Assembly (NCBI RefSeq): GCF_012275375.1
Contig: NZ_JAAZQJ010000003.1
Coordinates: 62,001-126,000 of the forward strand
DNA: 64,000 bases
Direction of reading: 5' to 3'
DNA from: Dyella sp. SG609
Lineage (GTDB): Bacteria > Pseudomonadota > Gammaproteobacteria > Xanthomonadales > Rhodanobacteraceae
The position numbers and the translations under genes are program-made. This document shows, one piece after another, positions 1 to 8,729 of the stretch. Positions within the stretch are counted from its first letter, which is position 1. Each line of letters opens with the position of its first letter. The notes below the pieces were generated by a model. That model saw nothing but the letters and a program-made list of their open reading frames with translations. It was not told where the DNA came from and did no database searches.

Positions 1-377
1 GTTCGCTGTTCCAGGGCATTCTCGACAATGGCGGCATCGGGGCGGGCCACGGCAAGGGCGTGAGCTTCGTCAGCAGCGCCGAATACCCGTGGCGCTACGA
101 GCTGGTGTGGCTGGCCACCATCTACCGCGTGGGCCTGCTGGGCGCGGCGGTGTATGCGTTCCCGTTCTTCGTCTACATCGTGCGCGTGCTGCGCCTGGCC
201 AGGGCCAGGCAGCTGCCGCCGCACCACAAGTTCCTGTTCAGCGCCTTCGTGGCCGCGTTCATCGCCTCCAATACCAATCCTTATATCGAAGCGTTCGCGT
301 TCCAGTGGATGTACACCATCCCGCTGGTGGCGCTGTTCGTGGAATACCCCGCCGGGGTGGAGCGCGTGCCTGCATGA
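1..377 (+). CDS. O-antigen polymerase/ligase-like membrane protein, C-terminal part (partial)
   Basis: The frame is open from base 3 and the start lies upstream of the window, so only the last ~124 residues are visible. They contain two hydrophobic segments (around GLLGAAVYAFPFFVYIV and FLFSAFVAAFIASN) separated by a short basic loop. This fits the C-terminal end of a Wzy/WaaL-type polytopic membrane protein that polymerises or ligates polysaccharide in the inner membrane. The stop overlaps the next gene's start (ATGA), so it is probably the upstream member of a glycosyltransferase operon. The family call rests mainly on context and hydrophobicity. The catalytic periplasmic loop is not in the window. 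Confidence 0.6.
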   Translation, partial: SLFQGILDNGGIGAGHGKGVSFVSSAEYPWRYELVWLATIYRVGLLGAAVYAFPFFVYIVRVLRLARARQLPPHHKFLFSAFVAAFIASNTNPYIEAFAFQWMYTIPLVALFVEYPAGVERVPA

Positions 378-1459
378 AGCGTCTGAAGGTGATCCTGTTC
401 GCCCGTTACTCCAGGCTGGGGCCCAGCACGCGCCTGCGCAGCCTGCAGTACCTGGAAGAGCTGGAACGTCGAGGCATCGACGTGGACGTGCACGAGCTGT
501 TTCCGGATTCGTATCTGGAAGGTCTCTACGGCGGGCGCCCGCAGGCGACCAGGTACACCGCGTGGCGCTATTACGGCCGGCGCATCGCCGAACTGATGCG
601 CAACAGCGACCACGACCTGGCCTGGATCGAGGGCGAGCTGTTTCCGTACCTGCCCTACGGCCTGGAAGCGCTGCTGTCGCGCCATGCGCGGCCCTACGTG
701 GTGGACTACGACGACGCGCTGTTCCACAAGTACGATCTCTCGCCCAGCCCCGTGGTGCGCCGCGTGCTCGGCCGCAAGATCGACCGCGTGATGGCGCGCT
801 CCGCCTGCGTGATCGCCGGCAATCCGTACCTCGCCGCGCGCGCCGAGCAGGCCAAGGCGGGCCGGGTGGAGATCATCCCCACGGTGGTGGACGAATTGCG
901 CTACGACACGGTGGAGCATGGCGGCCGCGCGCAGCCGGTGATCGGCTGGATCGGCTCGCCGGCCACCGAGCATTACGCCCTGGACCTGCGCGACGTGCTG
1001 ATGGACGTGTGCGCCGGCGGCGCGGCACGCGTGCTGCTGGTCGGCGCGCGGCCCGAAGTGGCGGCGCAGTTCGAGGGCGTGGCGGTGGACGTGCTGCCCT
1101 GGTCCGAGGAAACCGAAGCCGAGCTGATCGCCCAGATGGACGTCGGCATCATGCCGCTGCGCGACGGACCGTGGGAACGCGGCAAGTGCGGCTACAAGAT
1201 CATCCAGTACATGGCCTGCGGGTTGCCGGTGGTCGCCTCGCCCGTAGGCGTCAACGCGGACATCGTGCGGCACGGCGACAACGGCTTTCTCGCCTCCAAC
1301 GATGAGGACTGGCGCCAGGGCCTGCGCCAGCTGATCGGCAGCCCCGAGCTGCGCGCGCGCCAGGGGCGCGCCGGCCGCCACCGGGTGGAAGACCATTACA
1401 GCCTCGCCTCGCAGGCCCCGCGCCTGGCCGACGTGCTGCGCAACGCGGAGGCACGCTGA
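374..1459 (+). CDS. glycosyltransferase, GT4-like
   Basis: A 361-residue protein starting MKRLKVILFARYSRLGPSTR. The ATG overlaps the upstream stop (ATGA), which fixes the start better than the longer upstream-open frame. The C-terminal half has a Rossmann-like GT-B donor domain with IGWIGSPATEHY, VDVLPWSEETEAEL and the acidic/Gly region KIIQYMACGLPVVASPVGVN, typical of family 4 transferases. The sequence YVVDYDDALFHKY is seen in GTs of exopolysaccharide clusters. It is cytoplasmic or membrane-associated and presumably adds one sugar of the repeat unit; donor and acceptor cannot be told. Its stop overlaps the asnB start by one base (TGATG). Confidence 0.88.
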   Translation: MKRLKVILFARYSRLGPSTRLRSLQYLEELERRGIDVDVHELFPDSYLEGLYGGRPQATRYTAWRYYGRRIAELMRNSDHDLAWIEGELFPYLPYGLEALLSRHARPYVVDYDDALFHKYDLSPSPVVRRVLGRKIDRVMARSACVIAGNPYLAARAEQAKAGRVEIIPTVVDELRYDTVEHGGRAQPVIGWIGSPATEHYALDLRDVLMDVCAGGAARVLLVGARPEVAAQFEGVAVDVLPWSEETEAELIAQMDVGIMPLRDGPWERGKCGYKIIQYMACGLPVVASPVGVNADIVRHGDNGFLASNDEDWRQGLRQLIGSPELRARQGRAGRHRVEDHYSLASQAPRLADVLRNAEAR

Positions 1460-3426
1460 TGTGCGGCATCGCCGGATTGTGGATACCTGCCGGCGCGCCG
1501 CGCGGGCGGCTGGAGCGCCAGGCGCTGGCGATGACCGCGCGCCTGCTGCATCGTGGCCCGGACGACGGCGGCGTGTGGGCCGATGAGGCTTCCGGCATCG
1601 CATTGGCGCAGCGGCGCCTGGCGATCATCGATCTCTCGCCGGCCGGGCATCAGCCGATGTATTCGGCCTGCGGCCGCTATACGGCGGTGTTCAACGGCGA
1701 GATCTACAACCATCTCGACCTGCGCGCACGCCTGGCCGCCGAAGGCAACGCGCCGGCATGGCGTGGCCACTCGGACACCGAAACCCTGGTGGCCTGCATC
1801 GCCGCGTGGGGACTGGAAGCCGCGCTCAAGGCCTGCATCGGCATGTTCGCTCTGGCACTGTGGGACCGCCGCGACCGCAGCCTCGCGCTGGCGCGCGACC
1901 GCCTGGGCGAGAAGCCGCTGTACTACGGCTGGCAGGGCGAGGCGCTGGTGTTCGGTTCCGAGCTGAAGGCGCTGAAGGCGTACGAGGGTTTCCGCCCCGA
2001 CGTCGACCGCGACGCGCTCACCCTGCTGCTGCGCCACAACTGCGTGCCGGCGCCGTACAGCATCTACCGCGGCGTGGCCAAGCTGCGGCCGGGCCATGTG
2101 CTGCGGCTGCAGGCGGGCGGTCCGCGCGAAGCGGAGCCGCAGCCGTACTGGCGCTACAACGACGTGGTCGCCGAAGGCATGGCCGAGCCGTTCTTCGGCA
2201 GCGAGCAGGAGGCCGTGGACGCGCTGGAGTCGCAGATCGCGCAGAGCGTGCGCGCGCAGATGCTGGCGGACGTGCCGCTGGGCGCCTTCTTGAGTGGCGG
2301 CATCGACAGCAGCACCATCGTCGCGCTGATGCAGAAGCAGAGCAGCCGCCCGGTAAAGACCTTCACCATCGGTTTCGGCGAGGACGGCTACGACGAAGCC
2401 ACGCATGCCAAGGCAGTGGCCGCGCACCTGGGTACCGAGCACACCGAGCTGTACGTGCGGCCCGACGATGCGCTGGCGGTGATCCCCAAGCTGCCCGGCA
2501 TGTTCTGCGAGCCGTTCGCCGACAGTTCGCAGATTCCCACTTACCTGGTCAGCCAGCTGGCGCGCCGCCATGTCACCGTCGCGCTCAGCGGCGATGCCGG
2601 CGACGAGCTGTTCGGCGGCTACAACCGTTACCTCGCCGCGCGGCGGGTGTGGGAACGCATGCAACGCCTGCCGTCGTTTGTGCGCCACGCCGCCGCTGGC
2701 GCCCTGCGCGCGGTGCCGCCGGCCACCTGGGACAGGTGGTACGAACGCGCCCGCGTGCTTTTACCTAAGCGCATGCACGTGGCCACGCCGGGCGACAAGG
2801 CGCAGAAGCTGGCCGGCGTGCTCGCGCTTTCCAGCGGGCAGCAGTTCTTCCACCAGCTCACCAGCCAGTGGAGCGAGCCGGAACACCTCGTGCACGGCGC
2901 GGCGGAACCGGCGACCTTGCTGACCGATCCGCAGGCCTGGCCGCAGACCGACAGCTTCGAGCACTGGATGATGGCGATGGATGCGCAGGCCTATATGGCC
3001 GACGACATCCTGGTGAAGGTGGACCGCGCGGCCATGGCCAACAGCCTGGAGACGCGCGTGCCCCTGCTCGATCCGCGCGTGGTCTCGCTGGCCTGGCGCA
3101 TGCCGCTGCATCTGAAGATCCGCGACGGCCAGGGCAAGTGGCTGCTGCGCCAGGTGCTGTACCGGCATGTGCCGAAGGAATTGATCGAACGCCCGAAGCA
3201 GGGCTTCGGCGTGCCGCTCGACAGCTGGCTGCGCGGACCTTTGCGCGACTGGGCGGAAAGCCTGCTCGACGAAGGACGCCTGCGCCGCGAAGGCTATCTG
3301 CGCCACGCGCCGATCCGGCGCGTCTGGCAGGAGCATCTGAGCGGCAAGCGCAACTGGCAGCACCAGCTGTGGAACGTATTGATGTTCCAGGCCTGGCTGG
3401 GCGCCGAACAGGGGGAAACGGCATGA
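1459..3426 (+). CDS. asnB: asparagine synthetase-type glutamine amidotransferase
   Basis: A 655-residue class II glutamine-dependent asparagine synthetase homologue. The N-terminal Ntn glutaminase starts MCGIAGLW, so Cys2 would be the nucleophile after Met removal, with RGPDDGG and FNGEIYNH typical of the domain. The synthetase half has the PP-loop SGGIDSS at residues 279-285 and LSGDAGDELFGGYNRY further on. Free AsnB makes asparagine, but homologues embedded in polysaccharide loci often amidate sugar carboxylates or accompany exopolysaccharide export. Its position between two glycosyltransferases, with overlapping ends, favours such a dedicated role (inference). The gene is full length. Confidence 0.92.
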   Translation: MCGIAGLWIPAGAPRGRLERQALAMTARLLHRGPDDGGVWADEASGIALAQRRLAIIDLSPAGHQPMYSACGRYTAVFNGEIYNHLDLRARLAAEGNAPAWRGHSDTETLVACIAAWGLEAALKACIGMFALALWDRRDRSLALARDRLGEKPLYYGWQGEALVFGSELKALKAYEGFRPDVDRDALTLLLRHNCVPAPYSIYRGVAKLRPGHVLRLQAGGPREAEPQPYWRYNDVVAEGMAEPFFGSEQEAVDALESQIAQSVRAQMLADVPLGAFLSGGIDSSTIVALMQKQSSRPVKTFTIGFGEDGYDEATHAKAVAAHLGTEHTELYVRPDDALAVIPKLPGMFCEPFADSSQIPTYLVSQLARRHVTVALSGDAGDELFGGYNRYLAARRVWERMQRLPSFVRHAAAGALRAVPPATWDRWYERARVLLPKRMHVATPGDKAQKLAGVLALSSGQQFFHQLTSQWSEPEHLVHGAAEPATLLTDPQAWPQTDSFEHWMMAMDAQAYMADDILVKVDRAAMANSLETRVPLLDPRVVSLAWRMPLHLKIRDGQGKWLLRQVLYRHVPKELIERPKQGFGVPLDSWLRGPLRDWAESLLDEGRLRREGYLRHAPIRRVWQEHLSGKRNWQHQLWNVLMFQAWLGAEQGETA

Positions 3427-3510
3427 ACGCGGCCACGGCAGGAAGGCGCATGCGCCGCCTGTGGCGCAGCCGCGCGAGCGACCCTTATCCCCGGAGCGGC
3501 AAGCCATCCC

Positions 3511-4683
3511 ATGAAGATCGTCCTGTTCGCCAATACCGACTGGTATCTCTACAACTTCCGGCGCTCGCTGGCGCTGTCGCTGCATAAGGCCGGCCACGAG
3601 CTGCTGCTGCTGTCGCCGCCGGGCCCCTATGGCGAGAAGCTGCGCGTGCTCGGCCTGCGCTGGGAGCCGGTGCCGATGGAGCGGCTCAGCCTCAATCCGC
3701 TGCGCGAGCTGGCCCTGCTGCGCTATCTGGCGAAGCTGCTCAAGCGCGAGCGGCCGTCGCTGGTGCATGGCTTCACCATCAAGTGCGCGGTGTATGGCTC
3801 ATTGGCGGCGCGGCTGGCCGGCGTGCGTGCGCGCGTCAACGCGGTGGCCGGCATGGGTTATGTGTTCACCAGCAACGACCTGAAGGCGCGTGCGCTGCGG
3901 CCAGTGGTGCGCGCGCTGCTGAGGCTGGCGCTGGATGGCGAGGGCGCGCGGCTGATCCTGCAGAACAGCGACGACGTGGCGCTGTTCGAGCGCGCGGGGC
4001 TGGTCGATCCCTCGCGCATCCGCCTGGTGCGCGGCTCGGGCGTGGACTGCTGGCGCTTCGTCAAGCGCGGCGGCGAGCGTTCGGGCGGGCCGTTGCGTGT
4101 GCTCGTCGCGGCACGACTGCTGTGGGACAAGGGCCTGGAGGAATACGTCGCCGCGGCGCGCGAGCTGCTGGCCGAAGGGCGGCGTATCGAATTCATGCTC
4201 GCCGGCACGCCCGATCCCGGCAATCCCGCGGCGGTGCCGGAAGAAACGGTGCGCGGCTGGGTCAACGAGGGCGTGATCAATTGGCTGGGCCATGTGGAAG
4301 ACATGCCCAACCTGCTCGGTGCGGTGGATGTGGTTGCGTTGCCCAGCTATCGCGAAGGTTTGCCGAAGACGCTGATTGAAGCTGCGGCTTGCGCGCAGCC
4401 TTTGATCACTACCGATGTGCCCGGTTGCCGCGAAGTGGTCAGCGACGGCGTCGATGGCCTGCTGGTACCGGTGCGCGATGCGAAGGCGCTGGCGCATGCG
4501 ATCCGCCGCTTGCACGACGATCCGGCGCTGGCGCGGCGTCTGGGCGAGGCGGCGTGGGCGAAGGCGCATGCGGAATTCGATGAGCGGATTGTGATCCGGC
4601 GTACGGTCGATGTGTATCGAGAATTGTGCGGGCCGTTGGCGATGCCGGTGGAGGAACCCGTGGCGCAAAGGCGTGTTGCGTAG
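3511..4683 (+). CDS. glycosyltransferase family 4
   Basis: A 390-residue GT-B enzyme. The N-terminal domain begins MKIVLFANTDWYLYNFRRSL and has GFTIKCAVYGSLAARLAG. The donor domain has VLVAARLLWDKGLEEYV and the family-4 signature around VVALPSYREGLPKTLIEAAA, with the paired Glu residues. This resembles transferases adding a sugar to undecaprenyl-PP-linked intermediates, such as GalNAc or glucuronosyl transferases; the donor is unknown. It starts 84 bp after asnB and closes the polysaccharide gene run. An alternative ATG overlapping the asnB stop (3423) opens a frame without recognisable protein. The gene is followed by a family-B intergenic repeat. Confidence 0.9.
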   Translation: MKIVLFANTDWYLYNFRRSLALSLHKAGHELLLLSPPGPYGEKLRVLGLRWEPVPMERLSLNPLRELALLRYLAKLLKRERPSLVHGFTIKCAVYGSLAARLAGVRARVNAVAGMGYVFTSNDLKARALRPVVRALLRLALDGEGARLILQNSDDVALFERAGLVDPSRIRLVRGSGVDCWRFVKRGGERSGGPLRVLVAARLLWDKGLEEYVAAARELLAEGRRIEFMLAGTPDPGNPAAVPEETVRGWVNEGVINWLGHVEDMPNLLGAVDVVALPSYREGLPKTLIEAAACAQPLITTDVPGCREVVSDGVDGLLVPVRDAKALAHAIRRLHDDPALARRLGEAAWAKAHAEFDERIVIRRTVDVYRELCGPLAMPVEEPVAQRRVA

Positions 4684-5047
4684 CCGGCTATCGAGCTCTT
4701 CTCCCCCCCGGGGAGAAGATGCCGGCAGGCAGATGAGGGGCGGGTGCTTGCGGTAACGCTTCTACGAAGAGAAGAAGAGCTTTGAGCTTCTATCGACCTT
4801 CCGCTCACCGCTCCGCCCGGCCCCTCACCCCGACCCTCTCCCCGGAGGGGAGAGGGAGATGGAAGGTTGTCGCCAGAATGCAGAAGAAGTTCCTGCATCT
4901 TCCTGCGTCCGTATCGCAAGGAATGGGTTCATGCGCGAGTAAACCTCGCGCCTGCGCGTATCCCTAAACTCGGCGTTCCGGGGGAAGCCGATGAATGCGC
5001 ATGTCTCGACGTGCGGCCAGCAGCGATCAGCTTCGAGGAACATCGAC
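4684..5047. other. intergenic region with family-B repeat
   Basis: About 360 bp without a supported gene. Most of it is one dispersed repeat (4696-4858, listed separately). The rest, 4860-5034, is the probable promoter and leader of the beta-helix gene; no convincing -35/-10 pair was found. Confidence 0.5.
4696..4858 (-). repeat. family-B intergenic repeat, inverted copy
   Basis: Roughly 163 bp with strong hairpins at both ends: CTCTTCTCC...GGGGAGAAG at the left and CCCTCTCCCC...GGGGAGAGGG at the right. Read on the minus strand, the order of blocks matches the two copies at 42908-43070 and 43113-43275: a CTCCCC/GGGGAG hairpin, a GGCGGAGCGGTGAG block, an AGAAGC block, CCCCTCATCTGCCTGCCGGC, then a GGGGAGAAGAG hairpin. 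It begins 13 bp after a stop codon. It looks like a non-autonomous REP/MITE-type element; no mobility gene is nearby. Confidence 0.8.
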
Positions 5048-6484
5048 ATGCCCGACACGCCGGCGAACGTACTGGACTTCCTGCCCAAGGAAGAGCACGC
5101 GGCGATCCGCGCGGGGCGCAGCAGCTACGACTGCACTGCTGGCATCCAGAAGGCCATCGACGGTTCGCGCCGCGTGCTGATTCCCGCGGGCGTCTATCCG
5201 GTGAAGCAGATCAACCTGCGCTCGGGGCTGGAGCTGTACGGCGAGGGCGCCTCGAGCGAGCTGCGCTCCTTCGACGATACGCTGGCCTCCGAATTCATGC
5301 TGGCCACCTACATCAAGGACGGCGGTACGCCGCGCGCGGCCGACAATATGCGCGACATCCACCTGCACGACCTGAAGCTCAACGGCCGCGTGGGCGAGTT
5401 CGGCTACGCGCAGTACTACTACCTGCTGGCGGTGAACGCCACCTCGGACCTGACCGTGGAGCGGATGACCTTCTTCGGCTTCCGCGGCGACGGCATGTAC
5501 GTGGGCTCGGGCACCAAGTCCAACACCGAGCGGCACAACGAGCGGGTCACCGTGCGCGACTGCATCTTCGACGGCGCGGTGAAGGACAACCGCAACGGCC
5601 TTTCGATCATCGACTGCGACGGCCTGCTGGTGGAGAACTGCACCTTCCGCAATATCGGCAATGCCAAGCTGTCGCGCTCGGTGGGCGGTATCGATTTCGA
5701 GCCGGATCACGACTTCAGCGTGTACCGCAACGTGACCATACGGCGCTGCAACTTCATCGACATCGACACGGTGAACACCGCCGGCATCACCTTCTTCAAC
5801 GGCCACCAGAAGGGCGGCAACATCGGTAACTGGCAGGTGCTGGATTGCCAGTTCCGCAATTGCTACTGGGGCATCGACAGCTCGACCCGGCCCAAGACCG
5901 CGGCCGACACGCCGGACAACCTCACCGTGCGCAACTGCCATTTCCTCAATTCGGTGCGCACCGACCTGGCGATCAAGGGCCTGAGCGGCGCGCGCGTGAT
6001 GGGCTGCATCTTCGAGCGCTCGCCCCCGGGCAACGGGCCGGGCGGCGACGCGATCCGGCTGGGCGACATGGCGTCGGCGCGCAGCCGCAATGCGGTGAAT
6101 GCGGTGATCACCGGCAATACGTTTATCGGGGTCCGTCCGCAGATGGGTGCGATCGGCGTACTTGGGGTGAGCGGACTGGTGGTGGCCGGCAATACCTTCA
6201 GCGATATCTACGGCACCTGCATCAATTTTTCCGAAGACGAATCGGCCGACAGCGCGCGGCATATCGGTTCGGTGGTGATCTCGGGCAATACGGTGCGGCG
6301 CACGCGCACGCTTGCCACGGGCAGGCCGGTGCCGATGGCCTTCCTGAGCACCGGCAAGAAGCTGCAGCTGAGCAAGGGCGACGTGCGGCTGGATGCGCAA
6401 TCGTTCGAGTACGACAACAAGGTGGATGCCGGCGTACCGCGGGTGGCGAATGGGGCGGCGGTGGAGTTCGGCGGCAAGCGTTGA
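5048..6484 (+). CDS. right-handed beta-helix (pectate lyase / GH28-like) protein
   Basis: A 478-residue protein from the ATG at 5048, preceded by GAGGAA at 7 bp spacing. An in-frame ATG at 4991 would add 19 residues behind a poorer ribosome site. The N-terminal part (DCTAGIQKAIDG, LIPAGVYPVKQINLRSG) is typical of pectate-lyase-3 / GH28-like folds. Many short N-rich coils follow (VENCTFRNIGNA, VRNCHFLNS, ITGNTFIG, VVAGNTFSDI), typical of parallel beta-helix repeats. Such proteins in polysaccharide loci can be polymer-cleaving lyases, hydrolases or epimerases. No signal peptide is visible from either start, which is odd for an enzyme acting on exported polymer. The substrate is unknown. Confidence 0.75.
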   Translation: MPDTPANVLDFLPKEEHAAIRAGRSSYDCTAGIQKAIDGSRRVLIPAGVYPVKQINLRSGLELYGEGASSELRSFDDTLASEFMLATYIKDGGTPRAADNMRDIHLHDLKLNGRVGEFGYAQYYYLLAVNATSDLTVERMTFFGFRGDGMYVGSGTKSNTERHNERVTVRDCIFDGAVKDNRNGLSIIDCDGLLVENCTFRNIGNAKLSRSVGGIDFEPDHDFSVYRNVTIRRCNFIDIDTVNTAGITFFNGHQKGGNIGNWQVLDCQFRNCYWGIDSSTRPKTAADTPDNLTVRNCHFLNSVRTDLAIKGLSGARVMGCIFERSPPGNGPGGDAIRLGDMASARSRNAVNAVITGNTFIGVRPQMGAIGVLGVSGLVVAGNTFSDIYGTCINFSEDESADSARHIGSVVISGNTVRRTRTLATGRPVPMAFLSTGKKLQLSKGDVRLDAQSFEYDNKVDAGVPRVANGAAVEFGGKR

Positions 6485-6560
6485 CGTAGGTTGGGGTGAC
6501 AACCCCAACACCGCCCACTTCATGCGCCCCGCAACGTTGGGGTTGTCACCCCAACCTACG
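6485..6560. repeat. REPIN-like palindromic repeat, family A
   Basis: A 76-bp near-perfect palindrome. The arm CGTAGGTTGGGGTGACAACC at the left is mirrored by GGTTGTCACCCCAACCTACG at the right, and each arm itself contains a GTTGGGGT/ACCCCAAC hairpin. It begins directly after the beta-helix gene's stop. The same element recurs at 14531, 37122 and 37318. It may also act as a transcription barrier between convergent genes. Confidence 0.85.
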
Positions 6561-7299
6561 CCCAGCCGCGCAGTCGATAGACCCACAAGCCGATGTATTC
6601 GTGCAAGGTGTGCGAGGCATCCCACAGCACCGCACGCCGCGGTTCCCATTCGCTGCCTGGCGCACGCACGGGTGGCAGCAGTGCGGGCGCGGGAATCACA
6701 TGCAGCCCTTGCTTCTCGAAGCTCGCCGCGGCACGTGGCATATGCTCGGGCGAGGTGACCAGCAATACGGTATGCGCGCCGTCGCCGCGCAGGATCGCCG
6801 CGGAATTGCGCGCGTTCTCGTAGGTGGTATGGCTTGAAGTCTCCAGGCGCACCGCGGAGGAGGGCACGCCCTGGCGCTCCAGCATCGCGGCCATGCGCTT
6901 GGCGTCGTTCTCGCCGGAAAGCACCACCAGCGGCGCCCGGCTCGCGCGAAACAGCAGGTAGCCGAAGCCGACGCGGCTGTTGGCGATGGCGTCGCCGCTT
7001 TCATCGCGCCAGCTGTCCTTCTCGTCAGCCAGCGCTTCGCCGCCCAGCACCACGATGGCATCCGCCCTGGGGTAGTCCACCGCGGGCTGCGTGGCGTACT
7101 GGCCTTGCAGGCAGCGCTGCAGTCCGTGCGCGAACGCGGGCGTCGCGCACAGCAGCAGCCATAGCGGCGCGAGCGCGGCGATGCCCAGGCCCAGCCGATA
7201 GCGCCGCAGCACGATGCACAGCAGGGCGATGGCGCCGAGCAGCCACGCCTGGGTGATCGGGTGGCTGATGCTCAGGTTGGCCAGGTCGAACACGTACAT
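6556..7299 (-). CDS. YdcF/SanA-family (DUF218) membrane protein
   Basis: 247 residues. The N-terminus has two hydrophobic segments (about residues 15-28 and 36-58). The DUF218 domain follows, with AIVVLGGEALADE, a conserved VLSGENDAKRMAAML stretch, and TTYENARNSAAIL followed by VLLVTSPEHMPRA. These are the hallmark blocks of YdcF, SanA and ElyC proteins, which act in envelope maintenance and polysaccharide or peptidoglycan precursor handling at the inner membrane; the biochemical activity is poorly known. It lies 31 bp downstream of the wecA-like gene on the same strand, so co-transcription is likely. Its last codons overlap the REPIN-like element by a few bases. Confidence 0.85.
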   Translation of the reverse strand: MYVFDLANLSISHPITQAWLLGAIALLCIVLRRYRLGLGIAALAPLWLLLCATPAFAHGLQRCLQGQYATQPAVDYPRADAIVVLGGEALADEKDSWRDESGDAIANSRVGFGYLLFRASRAPLVVLSGENDAKRMAAMLERQGVPSSAVRLETSSHTTYENARNSAAILRGDGAHTVLLVTSPEHMPRAAASFEKQGLHVIPAPALLPPVRAPGSEWEPRRAVLWDASHTLHEYIGLWVYRLRGWA

Positions 7300-7330
7300 G
7301 GCGCGGCGGAGGCGCTGGCCTGCGCCCCCG

Positions 7331-8380
7331 TCACTGCCCGCGCTGCTGCACCGCCTGGCTGGCGGCGATGGTGGAGCGGCGCGTGGTGCACACGATGTAG
7401 GTCAGCAGCAGGAAGCCGAACAGGCCCAGGCTGGCGAGCTGGCCGTAGTCGTGGATCAGGTGGCCGATAAAGGCCAGCAGGATCGAGGCGATCACCAGCA
7501 CCAGCAAGGTCATGCGCGGACTCAGGCCGGTGCGCAGCAGGATGTGGTGGATATGGCCGCGGTCCGGCTTGAACGGCGACTGGTGGTTGCGCATGCGGCG
7601 GCACATCACCGCGAGCGTGTCGAGCGCGGGCAGGGCCACGCACCACAGCACGTCGGTGGGCAGCAGGTCAGAACCCGGGCTCTGGCTAAGGTCGATCAGC
7701 GCCCAGCCGAGCAGATAGCCCAGCACCGTGCTGCCGGCATCGCCCATGAAGATCTTCCGGCCGAACAGGCCGAGGTTGGCGGCGAGGTAGGGAATCATCG
7801 CCGCGCCGAGCATGGCGATCAGAACCGTGACACCCAGCGTGACGCCACCGTGATGGAACGCAAAGATCGAACCGATGCCGACCAGGCCCATGCTGCCGGA
7901 CAAGCCGTCGATGCCGTCCATCATGTTGAACGCGTTGAGCAGTCCGATCACCGCGATGAGGGTGACCGGGATGCCGAGCGGGCCCAGCTGAAGCTGAACG
8001 CCGTTGAGCGTACCCAGCGAACGGATATAGACGTCTGTACTGCCAATCATCACGAACACGGCCAGGGTCTGCACGATCAGGCGCGTGCGCACGCTGAGCT
8101 CGTGGCGGTCGTCCAGCGAGCCCATGATGGTGAGGCCCGCGGCCGTGGTCAGCAGCATGCGGCTCATCTGCGTGGCGTCGCCGTACCACCAGGCGCCGAC
8201 GAAGACGCCGCAGAACATCGCCAGGCCGCCTACCAGCGGCACGCTGCCCTGGTGCTGCTTACGGTCGCTGGGGCGGTCCAGCAGGCCGAGCGGCTCCGCC
8301 AGGCGGCGCAGAACGACAATCGCCACGGCAGAGGTGAACAAAGCCGCAGCGCAGGCGAGCATCGTTCTTGTGTCTTGCAT
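7331..8380 (-). CDS. wecA: undecaprenyl-phosphate GlcNAc-1-phosphate transferase (WecA/MraY-type)
   Basis: 349 residues, polytopic, about ten or eleven membrane segments. It belongs to the polyprenyl-phosphate N-acetylhexosamine-1-phosphate transferase family, which starts glycan assembly by moving a sugar-1-phosphate from UDP-sugar to undecaprenyl phosphate on the cytoplasmic face. Visible signatures are SLDDRHELS (Mg-binding Asp pair), NAFNMMDGIDGLSG, KIFMGDAGST and the HIHH motif in DRGHIHHILLRTGLS. The ATG at 8380 has GAGGAAG upstream, while longer upstream frames lack this. It is the likely initiating enzyme of the exopolysaccharide made by this locus. The precise sugar (GlcNAc or another HexNAc) is not provable here. 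Confidence 0.9.
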   Translation of the reverse strand: MQDTRTMLACAAALFTSAVAIVVLRRLAEPLGLLDRPSDRKQHQGSVPLVGGLAMFCGVFVGAWWYGDATQMSRMLLTTAAGLTIMGSLDDRHELSVRTRLIVQTLAVFVMIGSTDVYIRSLGTLNGVQLQLGPLGIPVTLIAVIGLLNAFNMMDGIDGLSGSMGLVGIGSIFAFHHGGVTLGVTVLIAMLGAAMIPYLAANLGLFGRKIFMGDAGSTVLGYLLGWALIDLSQSPGSDLLPTDVLWCVALPALDTLAVMCRRMRNHQSPFKPDRGHIHHILLRTGLSPRMTLLVLVIASILLAFIGHLIHDYGQLASLGLFGFLLLTYIVCTTRRSTIAASQAVQQRGQ

Positions 8381-8729
8381 ATCGTGGCTTCCTCGGGGCA
8401 ATCCAGTGGGGATGGCTCGCGTCGAATGGAGCGTCACGCGTCGCCTATCATCGCTCGCTTCTGCGAAGCGGTGATGACAAGAAGCTGATCGAGCGAGTCG
8501 CAACAGCGAAAAGCTTGCGCGACATCACGAACCCGCGACGGAGATGAGCCAGATGTATCGAAGCTCTTCGCGGCGAAGGGCAACTCTAAGCGATGTAAGT
8601 GAACGTCCAGTAGATTTTTCTCAATGTGGGTTGGTGTTGGTTCAGTCATTCACGCACGAACGAAGCTACAGTCCAGTCGCTTCACTCTCCGCATCTCCGC
8701 CATCACGCGACGCACCGAAGAGGATGCTC
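8381..8729. other. divergent intergenic region between wecA-like gene and export operon
   Basis: 349 bp carrying the promoters for the minus-strand wecA-ydcF pair and the plus-strand gfc-like operon. The segment 8605-8650 is richer in A/T than its surroundings (agatttttctcaatg). I see no convincing operator, hairpin or gene. Confidence 0.4.

Noticed and set aside
3423-3587. Possible gene starting at the ATGA overlap after asnB
   Set aside because: Only a short frame with no conserved sequence; the GT4 N-terminus at 3511 is in another frame.
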